From assembly GCA_000469685.2 (NCBI GenBank), contig LS997562.1, forward strand, positions 34,101,215-34,165,214: 64,000 nt of DNA, in the 5' to 3' direction. Shown here one piece after another: positions 13,101 through 23,577 of this stretch (positions are counted from its first letter, which is position 1; each line of letters opens with the position of its first letter). The notes under the pieces are model-generated. The model saw only the letters and a list, made by a program, of their open reading frames with translations, was not told the origin of the DNA and searched no databases. The stretch is from Haemonchus contortus (Eukaryota; Nematoda; Chromadorea; Rhabditida; Trichostrongylidae). A program made the translations under genes and the position numbers.

Positions 13101-13713
13101 CCGCACACGACGAAGATCGTTGGAATTGATTGATTGATTGATTACCTTCAGGTGAGCTTCTGTCACAAAACGAAAGTTCCTGTTCTGGGTGTAGTGGAGA
13201 ACATGGCAAAGTTCGTTTGTCCACATTGTAATCATACCAGCATATTGTTCCCGTCAACCACAGGTGAGTAAAGCTGTTTTATAGATAGATCTTTGCATGC
13301 TAGGTTACTACTTACATTGGATCAAGCTCCGCGTGATGCTACTTCAGGAGGAGTAACAACTATGTGCGATGAAGGAAAATTGCAGCTTCTGAGTCAGCTG
13401 CCATTGGAGCCTTCCCTAGCCCAGGTGAGACACATTTGATTATGGGCGGACGAGCTGAGAGAACTGTTTGCCGCAGCGGGAACTCAGAAAAAATTGACAT
13501 GATCTGCTTTAGAAGTTTCTGAACAGCTCCTGATATAGGGTGGATAAGCAAAGTGAATATTTCTGTTCACGCACATCATCTTAGGAGATGCTTAGAAGAA
13601 TTTGTTTTTAGGCACTGGACAATGGAGAAGATTTCTTTGAGAAGTATCCGGACTCAGCTATGGCGAAAGCGTTTATGGAGTTGGCAAAGAAGATAGAAGC
13701 TTTGTTAGAGTAG
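7195..13713 (+). CDS. NUBP1: NUBP1/NBP35 cytosolic Fe-S cluster assembly P-loop ATPase
   Basis: Scaffold ATPase of cytosolic iron-sulfur assembly (CIA), acting with NUBP2/CFD1. Exons: 7195-7290, 7474-7557, 7769-7858, 7921-8068, 8171-8256, 8385-8531, 13152-13263, 13348-13424, 13612-13713; phases agree, 313 residues (human 320). The N-terminal cluster-binding pattern C-x13-C-x2-C-x5-C is exact (Cys12, 26, 29, 35). The Walker A motif [10 protein letters not shown] is in exon 3, DVDICGPS in exon 4, [10 protein letters not shown] in exon 6, and the bridging CPHC pair in exon 7. Intron 6 is 4.6 kb because a LINE sits in it in antisense orientation; the coding sequence is not broken. The OXSM gene follows 404 bp downstream on the same strand. 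The ATG is chosen because it immediately precedes the conserved N-terminus and follows a splice-like acceptor. Confidence 0.95.
9058..9167. repeat. 48-bp inverted repeat (hairpin) in the LINE 3' UTR
   Basis: The left arm 9058-9105 and right arm 9120-9167 are reverse complements with one mismatch in 48, separated by a 14-nt loop. The structure starts about 30 nt after the ORF2 stop in the element's sense direction. Transcribed from either strand it would form an almost perfect 48-bp stem. Confidence 0.9.
9198..12032 (-). CDS. LINE ORF2: apurinic-like endonuclease plus reverse transcriptase
   Basis: Open frame of about 944 codons. Endonuclease landmarks: [15 protein letters not shown] at the start, [17 protein letters not shown] and SDHSMVAFS. 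Reverse-transcriptase landmarks: [49 protein letters not shown] and the catalytic YADD in MYADDVKV. The C-terminus ends [10 protein letters not shown]. The first in-frame ATG lies about 240 codons in, inside SDHSM, so the endonuclease domain has no AUG of its own. The frame begins directly after the ORF1 TAG in the same phase (see findings). The strand is antisense to the host gene. Confidence 0.9.
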   Translation of the reverse strand, partial: GQAPQSDQHDRVNRLAVFSHGECFLFNARSVNNKLPDLHYLLAHSPSALFVTETWCKPDKINNGTLSADHPYVVYRCDRGEDIPGGGVVALIRENINSSLISSLNFSIFLQCVTVRVSFDNTECIIVLCYRSPSCKNDSFEEFILYLEELCQNQTPLIILGDFNFFDISWSQSSGGLGNGCPGRQSSLFYRFIQGHNFSQTVSHPTRGRNTLDLVLTNNPSLITTPSVQAPFSTSDHSMVAFSLAGNTIEAAPKPRIDFARGDYRTICLHLLAVDWHRVFDSIETIDECYFVFTNFCHSLISRFIPVLEVTKRAFRLPRYLQLVEDRIRQLATDGNHLHNPRYLYLSRLFKKKLAKLSLKYEEYIASSKNVKRFWSYCNARLKEYSSIGTITNSSGSVCSFDQEKADVFAEYFQTFYKKLAIPTPCDVTKPQITLDWVDLHCENVFRTLKKLPLRCSTSPDGLPYIFLNKAAEGIGPALTHLFNRILLKGTVPAIWRLGLVRPIHKRGSKSDFRNYRPVCLTSSVSKIMERMGCEKIRDFLISNQLLSRCQHGFLPSKSTSSALLSAIPSWQNAVDKKRSVFAAYIDFSKAFDSIPLHLLMFKLKQIGITGSLLKFLESFLFDRCQRVVVNGSCSYVYRTDSGVPQGSCLGPLMFVLYINDLPDALPPGIHCSMYADDVKVDCMDQPLLLQFALDAISIWAKNWGLTISLDKTVVLRLGPSHEPTAKFFIDGVELKEPDTLRDLGIVYNRSLGFNDYIYKVVNSAQCRANFILRAFATRNIKTLFKLFSTYVRPILEYCPMVWSPSTRNMVDLIEGVQAKFTERIFARKGIFHVSYKQRLGYLNENSLEMRRKLYDYDFVYKISTGLVDLDFDSLFRKSATIGRTRGHSYKLLREKTFTAEYRNSFTQRIISLWNELPPSVVYSSSPSSFRRKVKNILASQGWF
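12033..12899 (-). CDS. LINE ORF1 with one in-frame TGA
   Basis: ATG at 12899 (starting [20 protein letters not shown]) opens a charged, coiled-coil-like protein. Around residues 40-80 there are heptad-like Leu/Ile positions ([19 protein letters not shown]), followed by a basic C-terminal half. A TGA at 12374-12372 interrupts the frame after KIELP; the same frame then resumes ([18 protein letters not shown]) and runs to TAG at 12035-12033. ORF1 proteins of this type bind RNA as chaperones (family knowledge). No zinc knuckle was seen. The TGA is either a disabling point mutation or, less likely, readthrough. Confidence 0.75.
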
Positions 13714-14100
13714 GGCCTATTTGTTTTCTTTCCTAACATTCCATTCGAATTTGTAGTCACTAGAGATTTACTGTTCAGGCTTACCCTGTTTCATGCTTCA
13801 CTTTGAGCCATTCTCGATTGTTGCTTGTTTGTTTTAAATTGTTTTAGCGTTTCATAAGTGAAACCATTTGTTGTTGAAATTTTGATGTTTTCTACTTGCT
13901 AAAATGCCATATAAAAGAATTGAAATGAAGAAAACTTTCTGTTCAAACTAAAAGTCACACTCGAGCGGGTTACAGCGTGTTTTTGAATACCATTGCTCAC
14001 ATTTTCTGTTTTGCTGAAATGAGTTCTAACTGGAAACATAATTACTTTGATTTTTATTGAAGCCATGTGGGACATATTTTTGAGCTTTGAAGACGTTCTT

Positions 14101-14117
14101 CACTTCAGGTCGCCGTT
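14101..14117 (+). promoter_or_regulatory. Probable trans-splice acceptor before OXSM
   Basis: CTTCACTTCAG ends at 14108, nine nucleotides before the OXSM ATG, with no other in-frame ATG between. In nematodes this position is typical of an SL1 or SL2 acceptor. With NUBP1 ending 404 bp upstream on the same strand, it supports but does not prove an operon. Confidence 0.45.
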
Positions 14118-16736
14118 ATGCATCGGGTGGTGATCACAGGCATGGGTGCTGTGACGCCCTATGGCGCCGGTGTGCCATTGCTCAGAAAAGCGTTGTTGTT
14201 GGAATCCCGAACGGGACTGAAATTTTCGGAAGAGTTCGGATTCATTGTAAGCAGTCAAAATCTTCTGCGCTGTACTGTAGTTCTTCTGGGTCACGTTAGA
14301 CAGAAATTCGCGTAACACTGAATTCGTAGTAGATTTTAATATGTTCCTGCATATTGGAACGCCCATGATGATTTAATTCTGCCCCTGTTTTGTGTTTTTG
14401 TCAGTGGGGTTATTCAAGTTTCTTATATGCTATTTCTATACTCTTTCAATCTTCCATTTGCAACTGCGGACAGAAGTTCAGTTGTTCATTAGATCTACAT
14501 TTATTTGAGGTAGGTGCTATTCCGGATGACGAAGTCGACTTCAAACGGTGGACTTCCGGTCAAAAGCGGGAGATGAGTAGAGCTAGTCAGTTGGCACTAC
14601 TAGCTGCAGAAGAGGTAAGTAATTTCATGTGACCAGGAAATCTCAATTTCTTTCCTCTTGTTGCCTCTATTCGTAGATTTTTTTCCTTATTCTTAGTTTA
14701 GGATGCTATATGAATAATTTAAAACAGGTAAAACCTATCATTGGAATGGTAATAGGGTAAAGAGATGAGCACTTTCATGGCATTTATCAGGTTTAGGCGA
14801 CGAAGTTTTCCAATGCTGAGTCTCTCGATCATACCGATACATTAGTGAATATTGGGACTGGCGTATCTGATTTGTTAGAAATAGGCAGGACCGTTGATCT
14901 TGTCGTAAAAGGACAGTCGAGGTTAGTTGCTATTTGAAAGCAGGCGAGTTTATGTTTAAATTATAAGTGTTTCATGGCCGAGTGACGAAGATATAAATAA
15001 TACTCTCACGTTGTGACATCTAGTCACTTTTTACCTCCAGTCTACAACTTTACCTTCCAGAAAAGTGTCACCTTATTTTGTGCCTCGGATTCTAACGAAT
15101 TTGCCTTCTGGATACGTTGCCATGAAGTAGGTTGTTTGATTCTGCAGATTGTTTTGTGATACTGTTACTTCCGATAATTGGACGTATAGGCTCAAGTTTG
15201 TATTACTTGGCTATAATACGGTAATTTTGGAATATCGGATGACATAGCGATTGATTCTCGATGTTAAAGGTACGGTATGAAAGGCGGAGCTGAGAGTACA
15301 GCGACGGCTTGCGCAACGGGACTTCACTGTATAGGTAAGTTTCTATAGATGCATACTATGGTTTATGTGTGTTGTGTCACCTGTTATATCTTCAATCCGT
15401 TCTGCTAACACTAAAGTTGAACGCAAACAATTAAGGGAATGCCTTTCGAGCTGTTCGTCATGGCTGGGCTCGACGTGCAATTGCTGGGGCAGCGGAAGGT
15501 TGTGTGAATGGAGTGGCACTAGCCGGATTTGATAGGTATGCGGCCGAAAGCGGCAAAAGGCAGATTTCAAGGTCTATGAAAGAACGGCTAAGTTGAACTG
15601 GGCAAGAGAAGATTGGTTCCGTTGTAACTATGTAAGAACAACATTTTTGCTCGTCTGCGCTTGCACTGCGTTGAACACTGCTGCTTGATTGGGGCCTGTG
15701 GTGCTTATTTCTACGTAATCTTTGATTTTGTTATTACATGGAATGTTAGTAGCTGTTATTATTATTGCTTATCATTCCGGAATACTTTCAAATAGTTTCA
15801 TTCCTTTCTGAAATCTTTCCACCTCCCCTCATCTCGCCTAGAGTCCCTCCCACCAAATGACCACTCTCCACACCTATACTCCTTCCCCTAAAATGACCGA
15901 TCTTTTCAGAATGCGAGCTTTGTCTCATGGCAAAGAGCCGTCATGTAGTCGTCCATTCGACAAAAAACGTGATGGCTTCGTTCTCAGTGAAGGAGTTGGG
16001 TTAGTACTTCTCGAACGGTTACAGGTGAGCTGAACTTTTCTCGCCTCATAAGTTCATGTCTAGGAATATCGATCCACTCAATTTAGGATGCTCTCGACAG
16101 GGGCGCTCCTGTACTGGCAGAGGTCAACGGTTATGGTATGCACAGTTTCATAAATTTTTTTCTATCTTCGCCACCGTCATGGTTTTGGAATTAGCATTTA
16201 TGATAGCTTCGGGTCGTTTTCAGGGATTTCTTCGGACTCGTATCACATTACCAGCCCAGATCCGTCAGGTATAGGGGCGCGATTGTCCATGCAGAGAGCG
16301 ATTGAAGACGCCAGAATAAGTCCCGACGAAGTCAGCTACGTGAACGCCCATGCAACTTCCACTCCTACTGGTGACACGATTGAAGCTTCCGCAGTGCGTG
16401 AAGTGTTTGGAAAAAATAACATTGCTGTCTCATCAATCAAAGGTATTATACATTGCTATAAATCATGGAATCGCGATTTACCGCCCAGAACAGTCTATTC
16501 TAGGTCACATTGGCCATCTGTTAGCAGCAGCCGGCTCAGTTGAAGTCATAGCAACAGTGGAGGCTATTCGTGAAGCAAAATTACCAGCGAATCTGAATTT
16601 GAATGAGTCAGACGAAGACGATGGGCTAACGCTTCTACGCCAAGTCAAGGAATGGTCTCGGCCAAGGATAGCTGTAGTCAACTCCTTCGGTTTTGGTGGC
16701 ACAAACGCAAGCATAGTTATCTCTGAATACAAGTAA
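14118..16736 (+). CDS. OXSM: Mitochondrial 3-oxoacyl-ACP synthase (beta-ketoacyl synthase, OXSM)
   Basis: Condensing enzyme of mitochondrial type II fatty-acid synthesis, elongating acyl-ACP with malonyl-ACP. Exons: 14118-14246, 14474-14614, 14797-14921, 15061-15126, 15270-15334, 15436-15535, 15910-16024, 16087-16135, 16224-16442, 16504-16736; phases agree, 413 residues (the size of E. coli FabF). It begins [15 protein letters not shown]. The active-site Cys is in [11 protein letters not shown] (exon 5), the first His in [11 protein letters not shown] (exon 9), and the Lys/His pair in [15 protein letters not shown] (exons 9-10). It ends with [11 protein letters not shown]. No obvious long N-terminal mitochondrial presequence precedes the domain, so targeting is inferred from the family. 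Exon 2 is the least conserved and its acceptor was chosen by phase. Confidence 0.92.
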
Positions 16737-16739
16737 AAC

Positions 16740-17895
16740 CAGATGTTTAACTTAATTTAAATCTATTAAACAGTTCGAATCATCCAGTACAAGGATTGTG
16801 ATATAGAAATTCTAAAAAAGTCTAGTTATTGCGGTTTTCTTGACAGATTCTGTCATATTCTGAAATCTGGGACTTCCACAGAGTGCTCAGTTATGCACTA
16901 ATTGTAAGTAAGCCTTGACCGTCACAAACGGGTCTTGAACCTACCCCTACACCACCGTCCAAGATCCATCTGACATCGGAATTCGCTCCGTACTTCATCA
17001 TTCTCCTGAGTATTGGGGTTTTTTGGACAGTAATTGTGATTTTTGAGCGTGGAGTGAAAAAAAATCCCTTCATGAACAACTCTCGATCAATGATATTCAT
17101 TCACCTCGTTTTATTCGACGATTATCTTTTGCCCTTATCTTTATGGTAATTTCAAAGCACCGCTCTCACTTGGGATCTGTTTTTTTTTTCAAAAAACTGG
17201 ACCAAATGGGATTTGGTATCCTCGTGTTCGGCGGATCCTAGAGATACCAATGAAAATGAGATTTGTTAACTTTGTCTCTCAAAATAAGCACAAATGACCG
17301 CTTGTAATACATAGAGGATGACAAAAGCTTTAACTTCAGAAAAGCTCTCAAAACAAGCACTAAAAAAACTGTAAAACTGTACAACTGTAAACAAAACTAG
17401 AAAATACTATAGGGAGGAAGGAAGAGTCGTCTTCTCTCAATATACTTACTAGAAATTGTCTGAGTTTTGTTCTGTTTCAAAGGCTCACAGAAATCTCGCA
17501 AAAACTACTCCAATGCCTTCTTTCTTGTGGTGCGGCTTTTGGTAAGACGTCCTAAACCACGGAAGAGCTTTCTAGAGCACACGTCATCGTGATTGTAGGT
17601 CTTTAGGTCATCGCTACAACTCTTACAATAGTCGGTCTGGAGAAAAATGTCTATTCTCTACCGCACAGGTTATGGGCTAGGCGGTTGTTTGTGGAAAATA
17701 ATTGACTGGATTTTTTTGTTGTCGGAGAGCTGCCCGAGCAGTCGGGTTGAGACCTTAACAGTATCGAACCTTCACCAACTCCTGATTGGCTGCTGAAGAC
17801 CAGTTCCTCTTAGTTGTATGTCCTAAGAGTGAATATAGCTGTAGATCTACAAGGAAGCCCTTGCGGGCCTACCTGTAGATTAAGATTGAAGAAAT
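16740..17895. other. Convergent intergenic region
   Basis: Lies between the OXSM stop (plus) and the L-domain gene A stop (minus). AT-rich, with no convincing ORF, repeat or RNA gene. It holds the two 3' ends. Confidence 0.5.
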
Positions 17896-18352
17896 CGGTT
17901 CAATTAGACTTCATAGCTGAACTGAAAGTAAACTGATCGCAGGTAAGGTAATCCATGTAGACATTTTGGGTAACGTTATGCAATTTTGCACAGTCAGGTA
18001 GGGTAAGATTGAGGTTTGGGCAATTATCGATAGCGAATCTAACAGGGTGAGGTGCATAGACGAGCTTCAATTTCGGCATTGTAATTGACTTCAGAGCACT
18101 CATCGAATCCAGCTGAATCGCCGGTACAGAATCTGAAAAAAAGTAAGCATACTGGCTGTCTATGGATAATTTTTATGGAGTGAACAAAGTCCCCAGCGGT
18201 AATTTTTTATGCAATGATCTGATGCCATCGAGATCTAAGTTTAGTTCAGAAAGTGTGAGGACTTACCATTGAGAGAAATGACTCGCTCTAATTCCGAAAA
18301 CATGGACAGGTCGGTTATGTCCACATTGACAAGCTTAATACTGCCATAAATA

Positions 18353-18878
18353 CAGTAGCGCTCAAAAGTGTTCGGTGAAATGCTTTGACGCTTTTTCGTT
18401 CATAACTTCTTTCTTAGTAGACCAAATTGCGAAAAATTTGGATAGGTTTAACTAGAGCATATTTCACCCTACACAACACTATTTGACTGGAAAGCTGCAA
18501 TATCCACACATAGAGCAAGGGGTTTGTTCTGGTAGCAGATTTTGCTAAAACTAAAGTTTTTGGCGTCTGCACTTGTTCGCACCTTATGTGCGTTTTTCTC
18601 ATCTACTGAGATCGGCGTTACCGCTCATACACTTTTGACATGATAAAAAGGAAAGAGATCCTAGAAGGACCATCATCTGTATTTTCAGTCGATTTTGAGT
18701 TCATGCTCTTTGGAATATCTGGAACATGGTCAGATCGCAGGTCAATAGTGGTAAATATTCACAATACACTCGCGCTCCAAATATAGAAATTTCGCATGAT
18801 TAGATCAAGTAGGAAAGGAGTTACGACTGAAAAGTAAGGCTGAGGAGCCATTTCACCGAAGACTTTTGAGCGCTACTG
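18353..18878. mobile_element. MITE of Tc1/mariner type in exon 7 of L-domain copy A
   Basis: 526 bp bounded by inverted repeats CAGTAGCGCTCAAAAGT[G/C]TTCGGTGAAATG (30 bp, one mismatch) and flanked by TA on both sides (18351-18352 and 18879-18880). No transposase frame inside. Removing the element plus one TA restores an exon of 237 nt, exactly the length of the same exon in copies B and C. Confidence 0.92.
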
Positions 18879-21324
18879 TATGTCGTATCCGGCTCAGAAT
18901 GACCATTTCAGAAGGAAGGAATGATCGATGTTCATAATGAAGAATACCAATCAAGCTTGTACAGTTCAGAGGAATCGTAATAAGATCGTCCGTCAGAGAA
19001 TTGAAAACGCAGACATCCCATGGCAAATTTTCTGAAATTTTCGCTCTTTTCGTGAATTTTAACTATTTTACTTAAAAAGGGGTTGGCTCCACTGGTGATC
19101 GAGGTTTAGAAAGAAAGAACAAACATCAGTTTTGAAATTTCTCATTTTGAAATGTTCCCATCACCTTGCCGAGCACATGGTAGATAATATACTGATATTT
19201 TGCAGTTTGCTAAAAGGAAGTCGAACGCTATTATTTGTTTTCGTTCTTCGCAGTCCTCAAAAGGTGATGGGAGCAGCTGCTCGTGTAGAAGCTGAAAACT
19301 GGATCTAATACTTATATTGGGAAACCACGATTACCTTGAATATTCAGTCAATTTCTCGGACAGGGTCCCAGACACTGGCATTTCGTAAGTTTTCTAAGCA
19401 AAGTTAGAACTACCGGTACTGCCCATTTTTTAAGAAAGAAAAAGCTTGGTTTTGGTCTCGGAATCTTTCAAAGCTTCCATTCTTCAGTTGTTCAATCTCC
19501 CGATCCTAGGCGGATCCTAGTGCTCGGTGATACTGCCAGGAAGGCGATAGTATTTTGACTACGCAAGTAGTTACCCACAACTTTCGCTCACGGTCTACCG
19601 TGACGCTCACGCGTGGCTCATTTGGAATAGCCAAATAATGTCAAGTATGCTTACCTGATGAGAACATCCCATTCAATCCGGCAGTTCTCAAACCAGTAGA
19701 CATCAGCACATTGACTTCATCATGAGTTATCTCAAGAATTCTGTTCCGCTGACATATTATAGCCCGAGTAGAACTAATTTTGGTGAGTTTTGACAAGCCC
19801 AGATAGTTCAGATAATTATTCGAATATATCTTGATAGCAGGATTGTTTCTATCTGAAATATAACGTAAATACTAATCTTCTACGATTTCAGGTGTAGACA
19901 ACATCAAAAGGGGATGGTGACAGCCCTCCCTGATCGAGTAATTGTAAAAACATACCAAGGCACTTGATTTCTTCCAGATTTTCAAAAAATGAAAGGGTTT
20001 CGAGGTTTGTCATCCCTACGGTCGAACATCCAGCAATTTTTTTCTTAGACGAGAAAACGGCAAGTCGCTCCTGAGGTATCCCTGAAAATAAGTAGGAGCT
20101 TGCTTTCACCGGGATAGGGTTTCTAAGAGGGAAGGCAATTCTCCAAGATAATGCTGCTACAGTTTCTAGAAGGTCAATTAGTCAGGATTTGTAGTAGAGA
20201 GTTGTTTGATATTGCTGTAGGATGGGAAGGGGTACCTGTGTTTTGCAGAATTACATCTCCTTGAATGACTGTCAAGTTAGGTGGCACATTGAAAATAGAA
20301 GTGAAGGTTAGGGGAAAGTCCAAGTAGAAACCTAAAAATCATAATAAACCTAAAAAATCAATCTTGTCAGTAGAAAAGCTGAAAAAGTTTACAATTCCGA
20401 AATAGTCATACCACCGCAATCGACTTTGTTGCCTGTCACCACCCAATTCTTATCGAAGACCTCGTCCAATCGGGAACATAAACTGCTTACGTCTAGTTGA
20501 GGATTCCGTTGGATTCGCATGATTCCATCAGAAGAATTGAATTTGTCGAAGTTCACGTATGTCAAGAGTGGGTTATCGATGATCTCGACCGCATCTAAAT
20601 GTTGTAGGAACTGCGTTCTGACGAACAATCAGAAAGATGGGCTCAATGCAAGTCGATTTTTGATCAACAAACAACCTTCTAATGGGAGGTTATTCAGAAC
20701 TTTTGACTGGTCTAAGCAAAAGACACAGTATCATCACCAGATCCGGTCGAAAAGCAGGTAAGTAAACAGGTAAACAAGTGAAATAAGTGTCAAAAGGATG
20801 GGCCTTGGTCAGTTCCGTTTTTGGAGTGCGTACCCATCCCTCCCCAATGCGATTTCAATTTAAGATCAGTGAGGTTTCGCCACTTTGAAATTGTTCCTAT
20901 CCGAATGTTTCAATCACAGTGTGAAACAACTTACATGACGAGTGATAAGTGTCAATCTCGACGACGTTTTTCAAAAAGTTCAATTGCTTCAAATTCGTTC
21001 CTTCCACCACGATACTTCCTTGTATCGCAGTGATATTCTGGAACAGATGCTCTAGTTGGCCTTCTGTCAAATTCGACTGCAAGTTAATTTTGATGTCGCC
21101 CGAGATGATGGTACATCTGCTCGCCCATGGACTCCTCGTCAACACACGTAGGTACGGACCCGAATAATAGCAATCAAAGTTCTCATATTCATAATCTGAA
21201 AAGATGTAGAAGATTAGCATACGTCTTGATTCGAAGGGCCCATTAGAAATATGGTAACACCGTAAGGAGCTTCAAGTTAGGGGTATCTGGACCATCCCAC
21301 CATTTTACTATTGTCTATTCATTT

Positions 21325-21602
21325 GGGCGGACGGGGCGTAGTGGCATGTGGCGACTATCCCGCACGCACGGTCACGGGTTCGAGTCCTGTATCGATATCC
21401 GTCTAGGCCAACCAAGCCTTCAACCCCTCCGGAGTCGGTTAATTGGTAACAGATTCGTCTGGGAGGATAAAATCACTGACTTGTATATCGGCCGGCAACC
21501 GCAAGTCATTGTATAGGCCACATACGCATTCATTACGCCACTACGATTCTGAATGGAAGTCGAATGCGGGGCGCATCCCTCAGACGGGATTGATTAGCGC
21601 TC
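21325..21602 (+). repeat. tRNA-derived SINE, family 1, near full length
   Basis: The tRNA-like head has box A (GGGCGTAGTGGC) and box B (GGGTTCGAGTCC), followed by a shared body with CCACTACGATTCTGAATGGA and GCGGGGCGCATCCCTC. One of the best copies. It lies upstream of L-domain copy A exon 2. Confidence 0.85.
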
Positions 21603-22615
21603 CAAGACTCTAGCCTTTAGACTTTAATCTTGTTTATTTACTTATCTATTTCCCTTATGTTGTTTCATTATTTTAACTGAAAAGTACCCTACAAGTGACC
21701 AATTCATTTTCAGTTTCCAAAGAAGTTTGGTTTCTACTGATGATATTTTTTTACTATTACCATTAGTTACTACTTATTACCATTAGTCTCCTTGTAGCAC
21801 TCACAACAAATCATGAGCTTTGCCATCATATGATAGTTCTAGCGCCGTTTATACTATAGACTTATTTGTATTACTTATATTTATATTATTATATTTATAG
21901 GTAGCTAGGTGCATATTTGTCCATAGGTGCGTCATCAGATAATTGGGAAGGAGGCCAAAAACAAACCTTGAGCTTCAAGGATAAGTGAAGATAATTTCAA
22001 AATGACAACGATCAGTAGAAATCTATTCATGTTCGACACTTTCGTTGGCGGAAATCAAGGGTTTTCCAGAATAGTCATAAAAGAATTGATTGAAGTGAGA
22101 ATTTCCATGGCGAAGGTATGCGATGTAACGTCGTCATAGGTAATAAGTCTTGAACTAGTTCGCGGAAAGCTATTATTTCCTTCTCGTTCACCTGAATCAC
22201 ACTATGAGATCGCAACTAAAACCGTAATCTTTGCTCCTTGGAGTCCAAAGCCTAACAAAAGTTGATGAGACATGAAAACAAAACAAAGTATTATCACCCA
22301 CGCAATCCCATGGTCAATCCCCATCCAGGATAACAAAAATTTTGCTCCACTTTGTGCTTTGGCCTTTCTTACTTACTAATCAGACAGGATGGTATACTTA
22401 TACAAAGAAAATAAGCATTAAATGAAGGATGTATTTGCTAAAAATGAAAAGTTAGAAGGTCAAAATATCCTGTTTGTCCGATCGACTGCCCAATCAAACG
22501 TTGTCTTCACAGTCTAACAAGGGAATCATATAAAGGGCTAAGCCCAACTGTAGGCTGTCAATTTTCAGAAATATCCTTGTTTTGAAATTTTAAATGATTG
22601 TTGTCATACCTAATA

Positions 22616-22860
22616 ATGGCGGAGGTGGTACACTGTAAGGTGGCTCTCTATCACACCCATGGTTCAGAGATCGAATCCCGGCTTGAACCCCCCCCCCATG
22701 TCAAACAAACCTCTCATCTCTCCTAGGTCGGTTAGTTGATACCGTACTTATCTGGGAGGATAGAACCACTGCCTTGAAAATCGGTGGGCCACCGCAAGCC
22801 ATTGTATGGGCAACATACGCATCCAAAAAGCCGCTACAATTTTAGACGGAGAAGAGCGTC
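22616..22860 (+). repeat. SINE family 1, decayed copy
   Basis: The GGCGGAGGTGGTACACTGTA head, a box B-like GATCGAATCCCGG, a short C tract, and the body motif GTATGGGCAACATACGCATC are recognisable but diverged. Confidence 0.7.
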
Positions 22861-23059
22861 TCCTAGTAACCGGTTTGATCAAGCTGATGTCAAAAGATTA
22901 TAATTTTTTTCTTTATACAAACTTAATTACCTGTTTTACATACAGCATAGGTGAAGTTATCCATCCAGATAACATTCAAATGAGATATCGATGGATATTT
23001 CGAAAAGCAAAGGGACCAGATCCTGTGTGGGCTGTAGTTCACGGCCCATTTTCAACTTT

Positions 23060-23255
23060 GTTATTTAGGATGCATTCGACAGCTATCCCATTAGTAGGAG
23101 AAGTTGACGGTAACGGTATGAGCAACATAATCCGCTTTTTATATTTGCCATCGAGATTTGGAACTCAGCGTTTATTTCAGGTCGTTTGCATAAATCTCGT
23201 CCTACTCACATACAATACCGGTCCCGATCAGCCAGGTATCGGACACGATTGAGAG
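23060..23255 (+). pseudogene. Decayed OXSM-like fragment (exon 8 and 9 equivalents)
   Basis: Between L-domain copies A and B. A TTTAG acceptor is followed by GATGCATTCGACAG, then a frame reading IPLVGEVDGNG that ends in a GTATGAG donor. After about 80 bp, a TTTCAG acceptor leads to NTGPDQPGIGHD and a stop. These line up with OXSM exon 8 ([10 protein letters not shown]) and exon 9 ([12 protein letters not shown]), with the intron at the same place. Small indels and a stop show decay. The flanking exons were not found. The alternative is a fragment of another ketosynthase gene. Confidence 0.5.
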
Positions 23256-23577
23256 ATATTACAAAGGTGTACAGGATTGTACAAAGCATTCTGTCCCAAA
23301 TCAATCTCAAACACAACCTTAGGCCCCGGAGTTCGGGTTCCGTCTGAAATTGAAGGTTTTGCTCGCAACTCAACATCTCTTTGACTACAGTCGTATCGCT
23401 AATTGCAGCAATGATCAGCAGTCAAGAAAACAATCAAATTGAGAAATACAGTGGGAAATTTATGCCACAAATAGACTTTATATCAGAGAATTTTCCTCAA
23501 GTAATCGTCCCTTCAAATCACCTACGTGTAAATTCATCATCGTCGTTGAACATAGACCTATACCGATTGTATTTACA

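Larger units (their letters stand above)
17900..22030 (-). pseudogene. IRLD-like secreted L-domain protein, copy A, interrupted by a MITE
   Basis: Exons: 22030-21967 (signal peptide, MNRFLLIVVILKLSSL...), 21195-20935, 20594-20412, 20331-20236, 20081-19956, 19852-19655, 19031-18267 (contains the MITE), 18132-17900. Without the insert the model is about 465 residues. Three consecutive receptor-L-domain-like units can be seen: GSIVVEGTNLKQLNFLKNVV (first), TNLETLSFFENLEEI (second), and VDITDLSMFSELERVISL (third). The last unit ends with MPKLKLVYAP and CPNLNLTLPDC. No kinase and no C-terminal membrane segment. All introns are phase 1. The family is related to the ligand-binding L domains of insulin and EGF receptors; C. 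elegans members are named irld. The 526-bp insertion brings stops into exon 7, so the copy is probably non-functional unless the insert is spliced or excised. Confidence 0.85.

Noticed and set aside
21325..21410. Functional tRNA gene calls in SINE heads
   Set aside because: Box A and box B are present, but arms are mismatched or carry insertions and each head runs into the common SINE body.
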